Below are positions 1 to 7,978 of a stretch of 64,000 nucleotides of DNA, in pieces. The notes below the pieces were generated by a model. The model did no database searches. It saw nothing but the letters and a program-made list of their open reading frames with translations, and was not told the DNA's origin. Position numbers and translations under genes: made by a program. Where the stretch lies: the NCBI RefSeq assembly GCF_000429225.1, contig NZ_AUBL01000003.1:62001-126000 (forward strand), written 5' to 3'. Within the stretch, counting starts at the first letter, position 1. Every line of letters begins with the position of its first letter. Source of the DNA: Actinomyces dentalis DSM 19115 (GTDB taxonomy: Bacteria; Actinomycetota; Actinomycetes; Actinomycetales; Actinomycetaceae).

Positions 1-754
1 GCTTGAGGGGGTAGAAGTCGTGGATCTGAGACTTGGCGCAGCCCAGGGCCGAGGAGATGATGCCGATCACCTTCGAGTCGACGTTCTCCATGAGCATCGG
101 GTCGAAGCCCCTGATCTCGTCGACGGAGTCGAACTCGTTGATCACCCCCGCCGGGTAGCGCCGGATGACCATGTCGAGCTCCTTGACGTGGTCGAGGTAG
201 ATCGACTCCCGCAGCAGGGGGGCGGTGCGGGGCAGGTCGTAGACCTCCTCCGGGATCCGGGTGAAGGCGGCGGAGAAGGCCCGGTCGAAGTAGGCGTGGC
301 CGAGCATGATCCAGGCGTCGCGCCCTCCGATGGTCGCGCCGAACTGCTCGGCCAGGTGGAAGAAGTACTCCTTCTTGCAGCCCACCACCACGGCGACGTC
401 AGTGATGCCCGCCTCGTGGAGCTGGCGGATCTGGCACTCGATGAGGGTCTCACCGCGCACGCGCAGGGTCCCCTTGGGGTGCTCGTAGGAGATGGGGGCG
501 AAGCGCTCGGACAGGCTCGCAACCATGATGACGGCGTTGTTCACGCGGTACGGCTCCGTCGCCTCCAGGCCGGCGTCCGTGATGCGCCGCCGGCCGACGA
601 CGCAGCCGCGGGCCTCGAGCTCGCGCACGGCGGCGTTGACGCTTCCCAGGGACATGCCCGTGGCCTCGTGGAGCCGGCACTGGGTGAGGGGCTCGTCGGC
701 GCGCGCGAGCGCGTGGAGGACGTCGAACTGGGACTGGGTGAGAGAAGTGGGCAT
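1..754 (-). CDS. LicC-type nucleotidyltransferase with N-terminal winged helix, 3' truncated by window, internal deletion
   Basis: The reading frame starts at ATG 754, behind a GGTGGA ribosome site, and runs off the left edge, giving 251 codons. Residues 1-70 look like a MarR-type winged helix. A nucleotidyltransferase domain follows with NNAVIMVASLSERFAP, HPKGTLRVRGETLIE and VVVGCKKEYFFHLAEQFG. The protein then jumps from FGATI straight to GGRDAWIMLGHAYFDRAF. LicC-type CTP:phosphocholine cytidylyltransferases have roughly 75 residues between these points, including the IDADN/CSSDDYF metal-binding segment. The usual AAGLGSR-like loop is also altered to ASLSER. The tail (INEFDSVDEI, ENVDSKVIGI, IHDFYPLK) matches the domain end that normally leads into a choline-kinase-like domain, here outside the window. 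It would have activated a small substrate for surface decoration. The deletion makes activity doubtful. Confidence 0.7.
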   Translation of the reverse strand, partial: MPTSLTQSQFDVLHALARADEPLTQCRLHEATGMSLGSVNAAVRELEARGCVVGRRRITDAGLEATEPYRVNNAVIMVASLSERFAPISYEHPKGTLRVRGETLIECQIRQLHEAGITDVAVVVGCKKEYFFHLAEQFGATIGGRDAWIMLGHAYFDRAFSAAFTRIPEEVYDLPRTAPLLRESIYLDHVKELDMVIRRYPAGVINEFDSVDEIRGFDPMLMENVDSKVIGIISSALGCAKSQIHDFYPLK

Positions 755-1119
755 CGGTCCACCATTCGTTCGTCGAGGTCGAAGTGCCGGCGTGCGTTCG
801 AATGTAGCCGGTGGCCGGGAGGCGCGAGCGCCGAGGAGGTGTCGTCTTCCTCTCGGCGCTCGCCCCAGGGTGTCGGCGAGGCCGGAGGCGGATTGTCCGA
901 TGTCCGGTGTTCTCGGGGTGCCGGCGTGGCGGGGCGCGGCCGATCCGCGGGATGGACGCTGGGCGTGGCGCGCCCCGGGACGTTCCTCGAGAACTGGCGC
1001 GACAGGCCGGTCGTGATGGATGATGGCGCCGGCCCCGGGGCGGGGCTCGACTCTCAACACCACCCGTCGTCCCCGCAGTACCGTCGGCGCCCACCAGGCC
1101 CTACCCAGTCAGGTTTTTG
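755..1119. other. Divergent intergenic region, 365 bp
   Basis: This gap separates the leftward nucleotidyltransferase from the rightward flippase and must hold both promoters. I see no convincing coding frame and no clear -10/-35 pair. Its one strong structure is the inverted repeat at 824-863, listed separately. A weak AGG at 1111-1113 serves the flippase start. Confidence 0.5.
824..863. repeat. Inverted repeat, 12-bp perfect arms
   Basis: GCGAGCGCCGAG (824-835) is repeated as its reverse complement CTCGGCGCTCGC (852-863) around a 16-base loop. It lies between divergent genes, so it could be a leader hairpin or an operator. No U-rich tract follows, so a classical terminator is not supported. 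Confidence 0.5.
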
Positions 1120-2400
1120 ATGACTCCACCAGATCCCTCAGTCGGGTCTTCCGATCAGCCCGAGCAGCTCCCGCTGCGGACCAACATCATCTGGAGCTCG
1201 ACGGGCTCCTTGACCAAGACGATGTGCAACTGGCTCATCACCATCGCCGCGGTCCGCCTCTCGTCGGGTTTCGACACCGCCGGCGTTCTCGCGCTCGCCA
1301 TGTCCATCTCCAACCTCGTCGTCCCGATCGCCGAGTACCGCCTGCGCACCGTGCAGGTCACCGACGTCCGAGGAGAGCACACCGCGCGGCAGTATCTCGG
1401 CATGAGGGTCCTGTCCTCCGCGGCGGCGATGATCATCGGCGCGGTCTACACGCTCGTCACCAGCAAGCTGAGCCTGTTCCTCGTCATCACCGTCTACTGC
1501 GCCTCGCAGGTCATCGCCACCTTCCTCGAGGGGTTCCACGCGACGGAGCAGAGGCACATGCGGATGGACTACATCGGCATCTCCTACCTCCTCCAGGGCG
1601 GTGGCGGGCTCATCGCCTTCATCGTCGGCATCTCTCTTCTCGACTCGCTCCTGGCAGCGGTCAGCCTGCTCACGCTCATCACCCTCGTGATCGCCGTCGC
1701 CTACGACATCCCCCGCGCGCGGCGGTTCGGCAGCATCCGCCCGGTGATCGACTGGAGGGACGCGGGACTGACCTTCGCCAGGCTCTTCCCCCTCGCCATG
1801 GTCACCGCCGCGCTCAGCGTCGTGACCCTGGTGCCCCGCCAATACCTCGACACGCATCTCGGCTCCAAGGCCCTCGGGATCTACGCCTCGGTCGCCGTCC
1901 CCGCCGTCATCATCCAGGCGAGCGCCGCGTACATCTACACGCCGATCCTCGGCCGCCTCATCGAGCTTCTGACCACCCGGAAGCGCAAGGCCCTCACGCT
2001 GCTCGCACGGATCCTGGCCCTGTTCATCGGCGTCGGCGCTCTCGCCGCCATCGCCTTCCGGATCGCCGGCGAGTGGTTCCTCACGCTGCTCTTCGGGGCT
2101 CAGATCGCCCCGTACACCTACCTCATCCAGCCGGCTCTCGTCCTGTCGCTGATCACCGCGTTCGTCTGGTTCGCCAACGACATCCTGCTCGGACTGCGCG
2201 ACTACCTCGGCTGCTTCCTGGGCGGGGTCGTCGCCGCCGGGGTCACGGTGCTGATCACCGGGCCGTTCACCCGGATCTTCGGCCTGAACGCTCCGAGCGC
2301 CGTGGGCATCGCCGCGAGCGCGTCCGCGCTGGCGCTCATGGGCTGGTTCTTCGCCCGCGATTACTCGCGCCTGCGCCCCGTGGTGGCTGCCGTAGACTGA
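1120..2400 (+). CDS. Polysaccharide flippase (Wzx/MATE-like membrane protein)
   Basis: A 426-residue protein made almost entirely of hydrophobic helices separated by short basic loops. This is the profile of the polysaccharide-biosynthesis/MurJ superfamily that flips lipid-linked repeat units across the cytoplasmic membrane. By eye there are roughly a dozen membrane segments, for example LFLVITVYCASQVIATFL and LLARILALFIGVGALAAI. The ATG at 1120 follows AGG at 1111-1113; a TTG just upstream is also possible. A GT4 gene follows 86 bases later on the same strand. Base composition is less GC-rich than in the housekeeping genes to the right, consistent with a variable locus. The substrate cannot be read from the sequence. 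A second flippase lies at 36212-37567. Confidence 0.8.
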   Translation: MTPPDPSVGSSDQPEQLPLRTNIIWSSTGSLTKTMCNWLITIAAVRLSSGFDTAGVLALAMSISNLVVPIAEYRLRTVQVTDVRGEHTARQYLGMRVLSSAAAMIIGAVYTLVTSKLSLFLVITVYCASQVIATFLEGFHATEQRHMRMDYIGISYLLQGGGGLIAFIVGISLLDSLLAAVSLLTLITLVIAVAYDIPRARRFGSIRPVIDWRDAGLTFARLFPLAMVTAALSVVTLVPRQYLDTHLGSKALGIYASVAVPAVIIQASAAYIYTPILGRLIELLTTRKRKALTLLARILALFIGVGALAAIAFRIAGEWFLTLLFGAQIAPYTYLIQPALVLSLITAFVWFANDILLGLRDYLGCFLGGVVAAGVTVLITGPFTRIFGLNAPSAVGIAASASALALMGWFFARDYSRLRPVVAAVD

Positions 2401-2486
2401 GGCGCCCGCGGGCCCAGGGCCGAGCCGTCCCGCCGACCAGTCTCCTCCCCGGGGTGAAGACCCGCCGCTACCAGGAAGGCACTCCC

Positions 2487-3605
2487 GTGAAGATCGCCAT
2501 GATCGTCAACAGCTACCCGCCCCGGCTCGGCGGGCTCGAGTCCCACATCCGCAATCTCGCCCACGGCCTGGCGGAGCAGGGGCACCGGGTCTGGGTCCTG
2601 ACCATCTCCGACTCCCCCGGCCGGCGCACCGACGACGGCGTCCGCGTCCTCACGGGGCGCTCCCACCTGCCCGTCGCGGAGGTCATCAGCTTCCCCTCAC
2701 CGGGGGCCCGCCGCGGCATCACCCGCTTCCTGCGCGCCCACGACATCGACGTGGTCTCGACCCACACGCGGTTCTTCCCCATGAGCCTCATCGGCCTGCG
2801 GGCCGCCCACGCGGCGGGAACGCCCGTGATCCACACCGAGCACGGCAGCGGGTTCGTGGCCACGCCCTCGCCCGTCATCGCCCTGGGATCGCGCGTCGTC
2901 GACCTCACCGCCGGACGCTACGTCCTGCGCCGCGCCGAGAGGGTCCTGGCCGTGTCCCCGCAGGCCGCCGCCTTCGTCAAGCGGCTGGGCGGCGTGGACG
3001 CCGACGTCTTCTACAACGCCATCGCCCCGTCGGCGTATGCGGACCGGGCCCCGCAGCGCCCCGGCCGCCTCGTGTTCGTGGGGCGGACGGTCGCGGGCAA
3101 GGGCTGGGACGTCTTCCTCGACGCGGTGGCCGCCCTGCGCAGCCGGGGGACGGATGTGGACGGCGAGCTCCTGGGGGATGGCGCCGAACTCGATAAGGCC
3201 CGCCGCCGCGCGGACGAGCTCGGTCTCGACGGGGTGGTCGCCGTGCGCGGGCGGGTCAGTCCGGACGAGGTCCGCCGGGCCCTGCGGGGGGCGACCCTGG
3301 TCAACCCCACCGTCTTGTCGGAGGGATTCCAGACGACGCTGCTGGAGGCGATCGCCGAGTCCGGACGCGTGGTCACCTTCGAGGTTCCCGGCGCCCGCCT
3401 GCTGCGCGACTCCGGTGCGCCCGTGCGCATCTGCCCCGACCGCACCGCCGAGTCCCTCATCGACACGCTCTCGGACGCGCTCTCCGCCCCGGATCCCCTG
3501 GCCCCGCCCGAACTCATCACCGGGTGGACCTGGCCCGTGCGCGCCCGGGAGTACAGCCGGATCGTCGAGGAGGTCGTCGAGGCGCACCAGAGGGCGCGAG
3601 CCTGA
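2487..3605 (+). CDS. Glycosyltransferase family 4
   Basis: A 372-residue GT-B retaining glycosyltransferase of the cytoplasmic side of the membrane. The N-terminal lobe starts VKIAMIVNSYPPRLGGLESH, the usual glycine-rich acceptor-binding start, and contains HTEHGSGF. The C-terminal lobe has VFVGRTVAGKGWDVFLDA and the donor-binding E-x7-E motif in SEGFQTTLLEAIAESG. The GTG start at 2487 is chosen because AGGAAGG at 2473-2479 sits at ideal spacing. Longer versions of the frame only extend through the flippase. It follows the flippase on the same strand and probably shares its transcript. It would add one sugar to the lipid-linked unit; donor and acceptor are unknown. Confidence 0.85.
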   Translation: MKIAMIVNSYPPRLGGLESHIRNLAHGLAEQGHRVWVLTISDSPGRRTDDGVRVLTGRSHLPVAEVISFPSPGARRGITRFLRAHDIDVVSTHTRFFPMSLIGLRAAHAAGTPVIHTEHGSGFVATPSPVIALGSRVVDLTAGRYVLRRAERVLAVSPQAAAFVKRLGGVDADVFYNAIAPSAYADRAPQRPGRLVFVGRTVAGKGWDVFLDAVAALRSRGTDVDGELLGDGAELDKARRRADELGLDGVVAVRGRVSPDEVRRALRGATLVNPTVLSEGFQTTLLEAIAESGRVVTFEVPGARLLRDSGAPVRICPDRTAESLIDTLSDALSAPDPLAPPELITGWTWPVRAREYSRIVEEVVEAHQRARA

Positions 3606-3624
3606 GGCGCGCCCCGTCCGGGAT

Positions 3625-4071
3625 TCACCGACCGCCGTCGTTCCCGGTGTCCTCGCCATCCTCCTTACTCGCGTCCTCCTCACCGGCCCCGGGACTCCCG
3701 GGATCGGACGACGGCGATCCGCCCGCCCGCGCCTGCAGCGCCTCGACCTCGGCCCGTAGGATCGCGATCTCCTCCGTGAGCCTGCGCCGGTCCTCCGACG
3801 ACTGGGACAGATCCACGCTGAAGCGCAGGGACAGCAGCAGCAGCGCGATCCCGGCGACGAAGAAGGCCAGGTTGAGGGGCACCTGGACCCCCAGCGCCGT
3901 CGAGACCGCCTTGAGCGCGCGGGGGAAGATGGAACCCAGGATGGAGCCGACGGCGATGACGATCCACCACGTCGCGTAGTGCTCCTTCATCCCGGAGTTG
4001 CGCATGCGCAGGAAGATCGCCACCAGCACGACGCCGGCGAACAGGACTCCGAGCCAGTACGTGGAGGTCAT
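3625..4071 (-). CDS. DUF2304 small membrane protein
   Basis: A 148-residue protein with three hydrophobic segments: LGVLFAGVVLVAIFL, WWIVIAVGSILGSIF and LAFFVAGIALLLLSL. A charged helical region (SEDRRRLTEEIAILRAEVEAL) of coiled-coil character follows, then an acidic, serine- and glycine-rich tail. This is the usual DUF2304 layout. The ATG at 4071 overlaps the stop of the upstream GT2 as ATGA, so the two are translationally coupled. DUF2304 genes commonly sit beside DPM1-like GT2 genes; by inference the protein is a membrane anchor or accessory for that enzyme. A second GT2/DUF2304 pair occurs at 40453-41638. The biochemical role is unknown. Confidence 0.8.
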   Translation of the reverse strand: MTSTYWLGVLFAGVVLVAIFLRMRNSGMKEHYATWWIVIAVGSILGSIFPRALKAVSTALGVQVPLNLAFFVAGIALLLLSLRFSVDLSQSSEDRRRLTEEIAILRAEVEALQARAGGSPSSDPGSPGAGEEDASKEDGEDTGNDGGR

Positions 4072-4820
4072 GAGTCCGCCTTCTGCGGCGCCGAGATGTC
4101 TTTCCGCCCCGGGCGGGTGGCCGCGATCCCGAGCGCGAGGAAGGCGCGCAGCAGGAACCTCGCCGCCTTGAGGGGGTTGTGGGAGGGCGCGCCGCCGGCG
4201 CGGGGCCTCATCTCCACGGCGGCCTGCCGCACGACCAGGCCATTGCGGCTGGCGATGACGAGCGCCTCGATCGTGTCGCCCAGGTACTCGGCCGGGTACT
4301 CCCGGGAGAACAGGCGGATCGCCCGGCGGCCGCACAGCTTGAACCCGGAGGTCGTATCCGTCAGGGTGGTCCGGCAGATCCGGGACAGGATGAGGGAGAG
4401 CACCTTCATGGCCCACTGCCGGGGGCCGTGCACCTCGTAGTCCCCCTTGCCCGCGAAGCGCGCCCCGATGACCAGGTCCGCCCCGGTCTCGCGCGCCCGG
4501 GCGCGCAGGTCCTTGATCTCGCGCGGATCGTGCTGCCCGTCCGCGTCGAGCTGGACCACCCAGTCGTAGCCGCGGCGCTGGGCGTAGAGATAGCCCGCCC
4601 GCATGGCCCCGCCGACGCCGAGGTTGAGGGGCAGGTCCAGCACCATGACCCCGGCGCGTCTGGCGATCTGCGCGGTCGAGTCGGTGGACCCGTCGGAGAC
4701 GACCAGGACGTCGGCGCCCCCGCCCAGGACCTCACCGACCTCGTGGAGCACCGCCTCCAGGACCGCCTCCTCGTTCCACGCGGGGATGACGATGAGCATG
4801 GCGTCCGATCGCTCCGGCAT
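4068..4820 (-). CDS. Family 2 glycosyltransferase, polyprenyl-phosphate sugar synthase-like
   Basis: A 250-residue GT-A enzyme without membrane helices. It shows the DPM1/polyprenol-phosphate-glycosyltransferase signatures VIPAWNEE near residue 12, VSDGSTDST, LNLGVGGAMRAGYLYA and the metal-binding QLDADGQHDP, followed by DTTSGFKLCGRRAI. Such enzymes move a sugar from a nucleotide donor to undecaprenyl phosphate, producing the lipid donor used by GT-C enzymes outside the membrane. ATG 4820 follows AAGGGAG closely; an in-frame ATG at 4799 lacks a site. It lies 39 bases after the DUF2142 gene and overlaps the DUF2304 gene by four bases. Its product could feed the DUF2142 or DUF6541 membrane proteins, which is inference. 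Confidence 0.85.
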   Translation of the reverse strand: MPERSDAMLIVIPAWNEEAVLEAVLHEVGEVLGGGADVLVVSDGSTDSTAQIARRAGVMVLDLPLNLGVGGAMRAGYLYAQRRGYDWVVQLDADGQHDPREIKDLRARARETGADLVIGARFAGKGDYEVHGPRQWAMKVLSLILSRICRTTLTDTTSGFKLCGRRAIRLFSREYPAEYLGDTIEALVIASRNGLVVRQAAVEMRPRAGGAPSHNPLKAARFLLRAFLALGIAATRPGRKDISAPQKADS

Positions 4821-4859
4821 CGGGCTCCCTTCTGTGAGCGCGGAATATTGGAGGCCGGG

Positions 4860-6479
4860 TCAATTCGAGACCGCGACCCCGATGGTAGAATCTGTCTCCC
4901 GATGCGCCTTCGGAGGAACAACGGGATTACGGATGGCATTGCCCGGCCCGTCCGTCCGGCGGCGGGCGAGACACATTGTCGTAGAAACCGCGCCGAGGTA
5001 GGCCAGCACTCCCACCAGCCAAACCCCCATCGGACTGATGGGGATGCTCCACCACCACGTCACGCGCGCATTGAGGCTGAAAATCCGGTCGCCGGGATCA
5101 GCCCCGATCGCACTGACATAACGTTGAATCAACGTGTGCAGCGCAATGGCGTGGACCGTTGTGGACAGAAGGACGAACAGCACCGTCTGCCCCCGGGAGA
5201 GCAGGGTGCGGCGATCGTCGATGACCAACCAGACCAGAAAGGTCACGGCCAGCAGCGGGAGTACGTAACGGGACTGGTACTCCCATACGCGGAAGGATCC
5301 CGTCATGCCGATGACCACTGGAATACCCGCCATTGCGCCGAGCATGATCGTCATCGACGCCGCCCGTCGCCAGCTCATCGCACGCGCACCGGCGAAGACG
5401 GCGGCGCCGGCCAGCCCCACGGCGAGCACCGCAGCGGGTCCGTCGAGCGGGATGTCGAGCCAGCCCATCCCCCGTCCCCGCCCCTGTCCGTAGAAGCCTG
5501 CGAAGTAGCCGGGAATCTCCATGAGATTGCGGTACAGCCGTGTGCGCCACGGAATACCTTCATCCGGCGCCCCGCCCAATGCGGAAGTCTGCCCGAGACC
5601 CGACATGTTGATGATTCCCACGACGCTCGCAGCGGCGGCGACAACCGCATGGGGAATCAATCCACGACGCCATCGGACTCCTGCGAGCACCGCGAGAGAG
5701 ACGACGAACACATAGAAACTGGAATCCGCCCGCGAAGCGAAGGCGAGCACGGCGCCGAGCAGTCCGAGGCCGAGAAGAACCCACTGCCGCCCGCCCTCGG
5801 ACCGAACCGAGGCGTACAATCCCAGAGCATAGGCGAATACGCCTGTTATCGCCCACGAACTGGGATTGTTGGAGGCTACGAAGTAGATCCCCATCGGAAT
5901 CCAGGACGCCAGCAGCGCCATAGCGACCCCTTCTCGCAGGCGCACCGGCATAAAATAAGCGATAGCCCCCAGAAGCGCTACTGCGATGAGCACATTGACG
6001 CCGCGCATGATGAGCACCGACCGCTCCACGTCGTGCCCCACCAGAAGGTGGTGGAACCGATAGTATCCGGTAGGATAATTGCCGTCATCGTAACGCCTCG
6101 AGTACGAACTCCTATCGTCTGACAGGGAAAGTCTGCAGGCCGCGGAGCGATCAAATACAAAGGCATAGCACACGGGGCGACCGACGGCTTCCGGAACCAT
6201 GACCTCGGTCACGCCGTCGACGACGCGCGTCTGACACCCCGAGGAGGCCACGGGCCGGGGGCACCAGATGCTCCCGAGGTGGTAGTCGTCATCCGGAGAG
6301 CCGGCGACGGGTGAGGACACCACCCAAGCCGCTCCGACGATCAGCACCGCAAAGACCAGCACGACGCAGGCCGCTCGCCCCCGATGGAAGCGCCTGACTC
6401 GACCGATCCAACGGCTGCGTCCCGTCTGCGCCACCGTACTACTGGTGGAGCGCCCATTCATGTCCATCGACGTTCTCAC
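4860..6479 (-). CDS. DUF2142 family polytopic membrane protein
   Basis: A 539-residue integral membrane protein. After a basic N-terminus (residues 1-35) comes one helix (ACVVLVFAVLIVGAAWVV), then the DUF2142 hallmark SPDDDYHLGSIWC in an extracytoplasmic loop, then about ten further helices. DUF2142 proteins cluster with polysaccharide genes and resemble GT-C transferases or polymerases; their chemistry is not established. The GTG at 6479 overlaps the stop of rmlCD as GTGA, which supports coupling; an ATG four codons later is an alternative. Codon choice is clearly less GC-biased than in rmlCD next door, a sign of separate acquisition. It lies upstream of the DPM1-like GT2 that could supply its lipid-linked sugar. 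Confidence 0.75.
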   Translation of the reverse strand: MRTSMDMNGRSTSSTVAQTGRSRWIGRVRRFHRGRAACVVLVFAVLIVGAAWVVSSPVAGSPDDDYHLGSIWCPRPVASSGCQTRVVDGVTEVMVPEAVGRPVCYAFVFDRSAACRLSLSDDRSSYSRRYDDGNYPTGYYRFHHLLVGHDVERSVLIMRGVNVLIAVALLGAIAYFMPVRLREGVAMALLASWIPMGIYFVASNNPSSWAITGVFAYALGLYASVRSEGGRQWVLLGLGLLGAVLAFASRADSSFYVFVVSLAVLAGVRWRRGLIPHAVVAAAASVVGIINMSGLGQTSALGGAPDEGIPWRTRLYRNLMEIPGYFAGFYGQGRGRGMGWLDIPLDGPAAVLAVGLAGAAVFAGARAMSWRRAASMTIMLGAMAGIPVVIGMTGSFRVWEYQSRYVLPLLAVTFLVWLVIDDRRTLLSRGQTVLFVLLSTTVHAIALHTLIQRYVSAIGADPGDRIFSLNARVTWWWSIPISPMGVWLVGVLAYLGAVSTTMCLARRRTDGPGNAIRNPVVPPKAHRETDSTIGVAVSN

Positions 6480-7930
6480 AGGATCGTGGGAACGTAGGCA
6501 TCCAGTCGCTCCATGGAGTCACCGGGAACGAAACCGGCGGACTCGATCTTGCTCAGGTCCAGGGCGCTGCTGAGCGGGCGCGGGGCGATGCCCTCCTGTC
6601 CGGCGTAGTACTCCTCGGTGGTGACCGGCGTCACCTCGTCCGGGCTGTGCCCCACGAGCTCGTAGACGCGCTTGGCGACGTCGCACCAGGAGACCACCGG
6701 ACCCTCGCCCGAGAGGTTGTAGGTGCCGAACTCGGCCCGCGTCGTCAGCAGGTGGATGATCCCGGCGGCCAGGTCCGCGGTGAAGGTCAGGCGCCCCGTC
6801 TGGTCCGCCACGACCTTCGGGGCGACGCCGCGCCCGGCCAGCGAGGCCATGGTCCGCGCGAAGTTCCTGCCGTCGCCCACGACCCAGCTGGTGCGCACCA
6901 GGTAGTGCCTCGGGGCCGCCTGGACGGCCGCGTCCCCGCCGGCCTTGGACTGCCCGTAGACGCCCAGCGGGCTCGGCGGCTCATCCTCGGTGTGGACCGG
7001 GACGGTCCCGTCGAAGGTGTACTCGCTGGAGATGTGGACGAGTGTCAGACCGCGCGCGGCGCACTCGCGGGCGAGATTCGCCGGCCCGGTGGCGTTGGCC
7101 CTCCAGCTCTGGCGCCGCCCGTCGGGAGTTTCGGCGCCGTCGACATTCGTCCAGGCCGCGGCGTTGATGACGACGTCGTAGGCGGACCAGTCCACCTCCG
7201 CCATCTGCGCGGCGTCGGAGATGTCGAATTCGGGCAGGTCCACGCCGGTGGCCGTGAAACCGGCCCGCGGCAGCTGCGCCATGAGCTCGCGGCCGAGCTG
7301 GCCGAGCGCGCCCGTGACCAGGACGCGCCGGCCGGGCGCGTCGGCCGCGGGGAAGGGGGTGACCTGCGCCATGCGGGGGTGGGCCCGGTCCTTGTCGGAC
7401 AGGATCGCCCGCTCCAGGGGGATGGGCCACGGCACCGCGGCGGTCTCGTCGGCGAGGTTGAGGGAGGTGTACCGGGCCGACGGCGACCAGTGGTCGTTGA
7501 CCAGGTAGGTGTAGGCCGTGTTCGGCTCGAGGGTCTGGTAGGCGTTGCCCACGCCCCTGGGCACGTAGACGGCCACGGAGGGGTCGATCTCGGTGGTGTA
7601 GACGGTGCCGAAGCTCGGCCCCTCGCGCAGGTCCACCCATGCGCCGAAGACCCGCCCCGTGGCCACGGAGACGAACTTGTCCCAGGGCTCGGCGTGGATG
7701 CCCCGGGTCACCCCGGGCTCGTCGTTGAAGGAGATGTTGTTCTGAACCGGGCCGAAGTCCGGCAGACCCAGCGCGACCATCTTCTCGCGCTGCCAGTTCT
7801 CCTTGAACCAGCCGCGGTTGTCACCGTGGACGGTCAAATCGATGCGCAGGAAGCCGGGGATCGGCGTGGTCTCGACGCTCAGGGACTTGGACGTCTCGGT
7901 GCTCGCAGTCATAGTCTCCATCCGGTTCAT
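6476..7930 (-). CDS. rmlCD: Fused dTDP-4-dehydrorhamnose 3,5-epimerase / dTDP-4-dehydrorhamnose reductase (RmlC-RmlD)
   Basis: A bifunctional 484-residue enzyme for the last two steps of dTDP-L-rhamnose synthesis. Residues about 15-195 form the RmlC cupin with HGDNRGWFKENWQ, GVTRGIHAEPWDKFV (active-site His) and YVPRGVGNAYQTL. Residues about 205-484 form the RmlD short-chain reductase with VTGALGQLGREL (NAD(P) loop), INAAAWTNVD and the YGQSK catalytic Tyr/Lys. Such fusions occur in actinobacteria. The start is uncertain: ATGs lie at 7930, 7921 and 7912, and only the last two have a nearby GGAG or CCGG. Its partner rmlB lies 12 kb away at 19565, and rmlA (glucose-1-phosphate thymidylyltransferase) is not in the window. 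Confidence 0.93.
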   Translation of the reverse strand: MNRMETMTASTETSKSLSVETTPIPGFLRIDLTVHGDNRGWFKENWQREKMVALGLPDFGPVQNNISFNDEPGVTRGIHAEPWDKFVSVATGRVFGAWVDLREGPSFGTVYTTEIDPSVAVYVPRGVGNAYQTLEPNTAYTYLVNDHWSPSARYTSLNLADETAAVPWPIPLERAILSDKDRAHPRMAQVTPFPAADAPGRRVLVTGALGQLGRELMAQLPRAGFTATGVDLPEFDISDAAQMAEVDWSAYDVVINAAAWTNVDGAETPDGRRQSWRANATGPANLARECAARGLTLVHISSEYTFDGTVPVHTEDEPPSPLGVYGQSKAGGDAAVQAAPRHYLVRTSWVVGDGRNFARTMASLAGRGVAPKVVADQTGRLTFTADLAAGIIHLLTTRAEFGTYNLSGEGPVVSWCDVAKRVYELVGHSPDEVTPVTTEEYYAGQEGIAPRPLSSALDLSKIESAGFVPGDSMERLDAYVPTIL

Positions 7931-7952
7931 TACAAGCGACTGATATCCGTGC

Positions 7953-7969
7953 GCCGGTGCAGGACCGGC
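7953..7969. terminator. Short hairpin after the GT4 stop
   Basis: GCCGGT (7953-7958) and ACCGGC (7964-7969) pair around a five-base loop, 10 bases beyond the stop of the leftward GT4 gene. There is no T run, so it may be a weak terminator or merely a transcript boundary ahead of rmlCD. Confidence 0.3.
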
Positions 7970-7978
7970 CTTGATACT

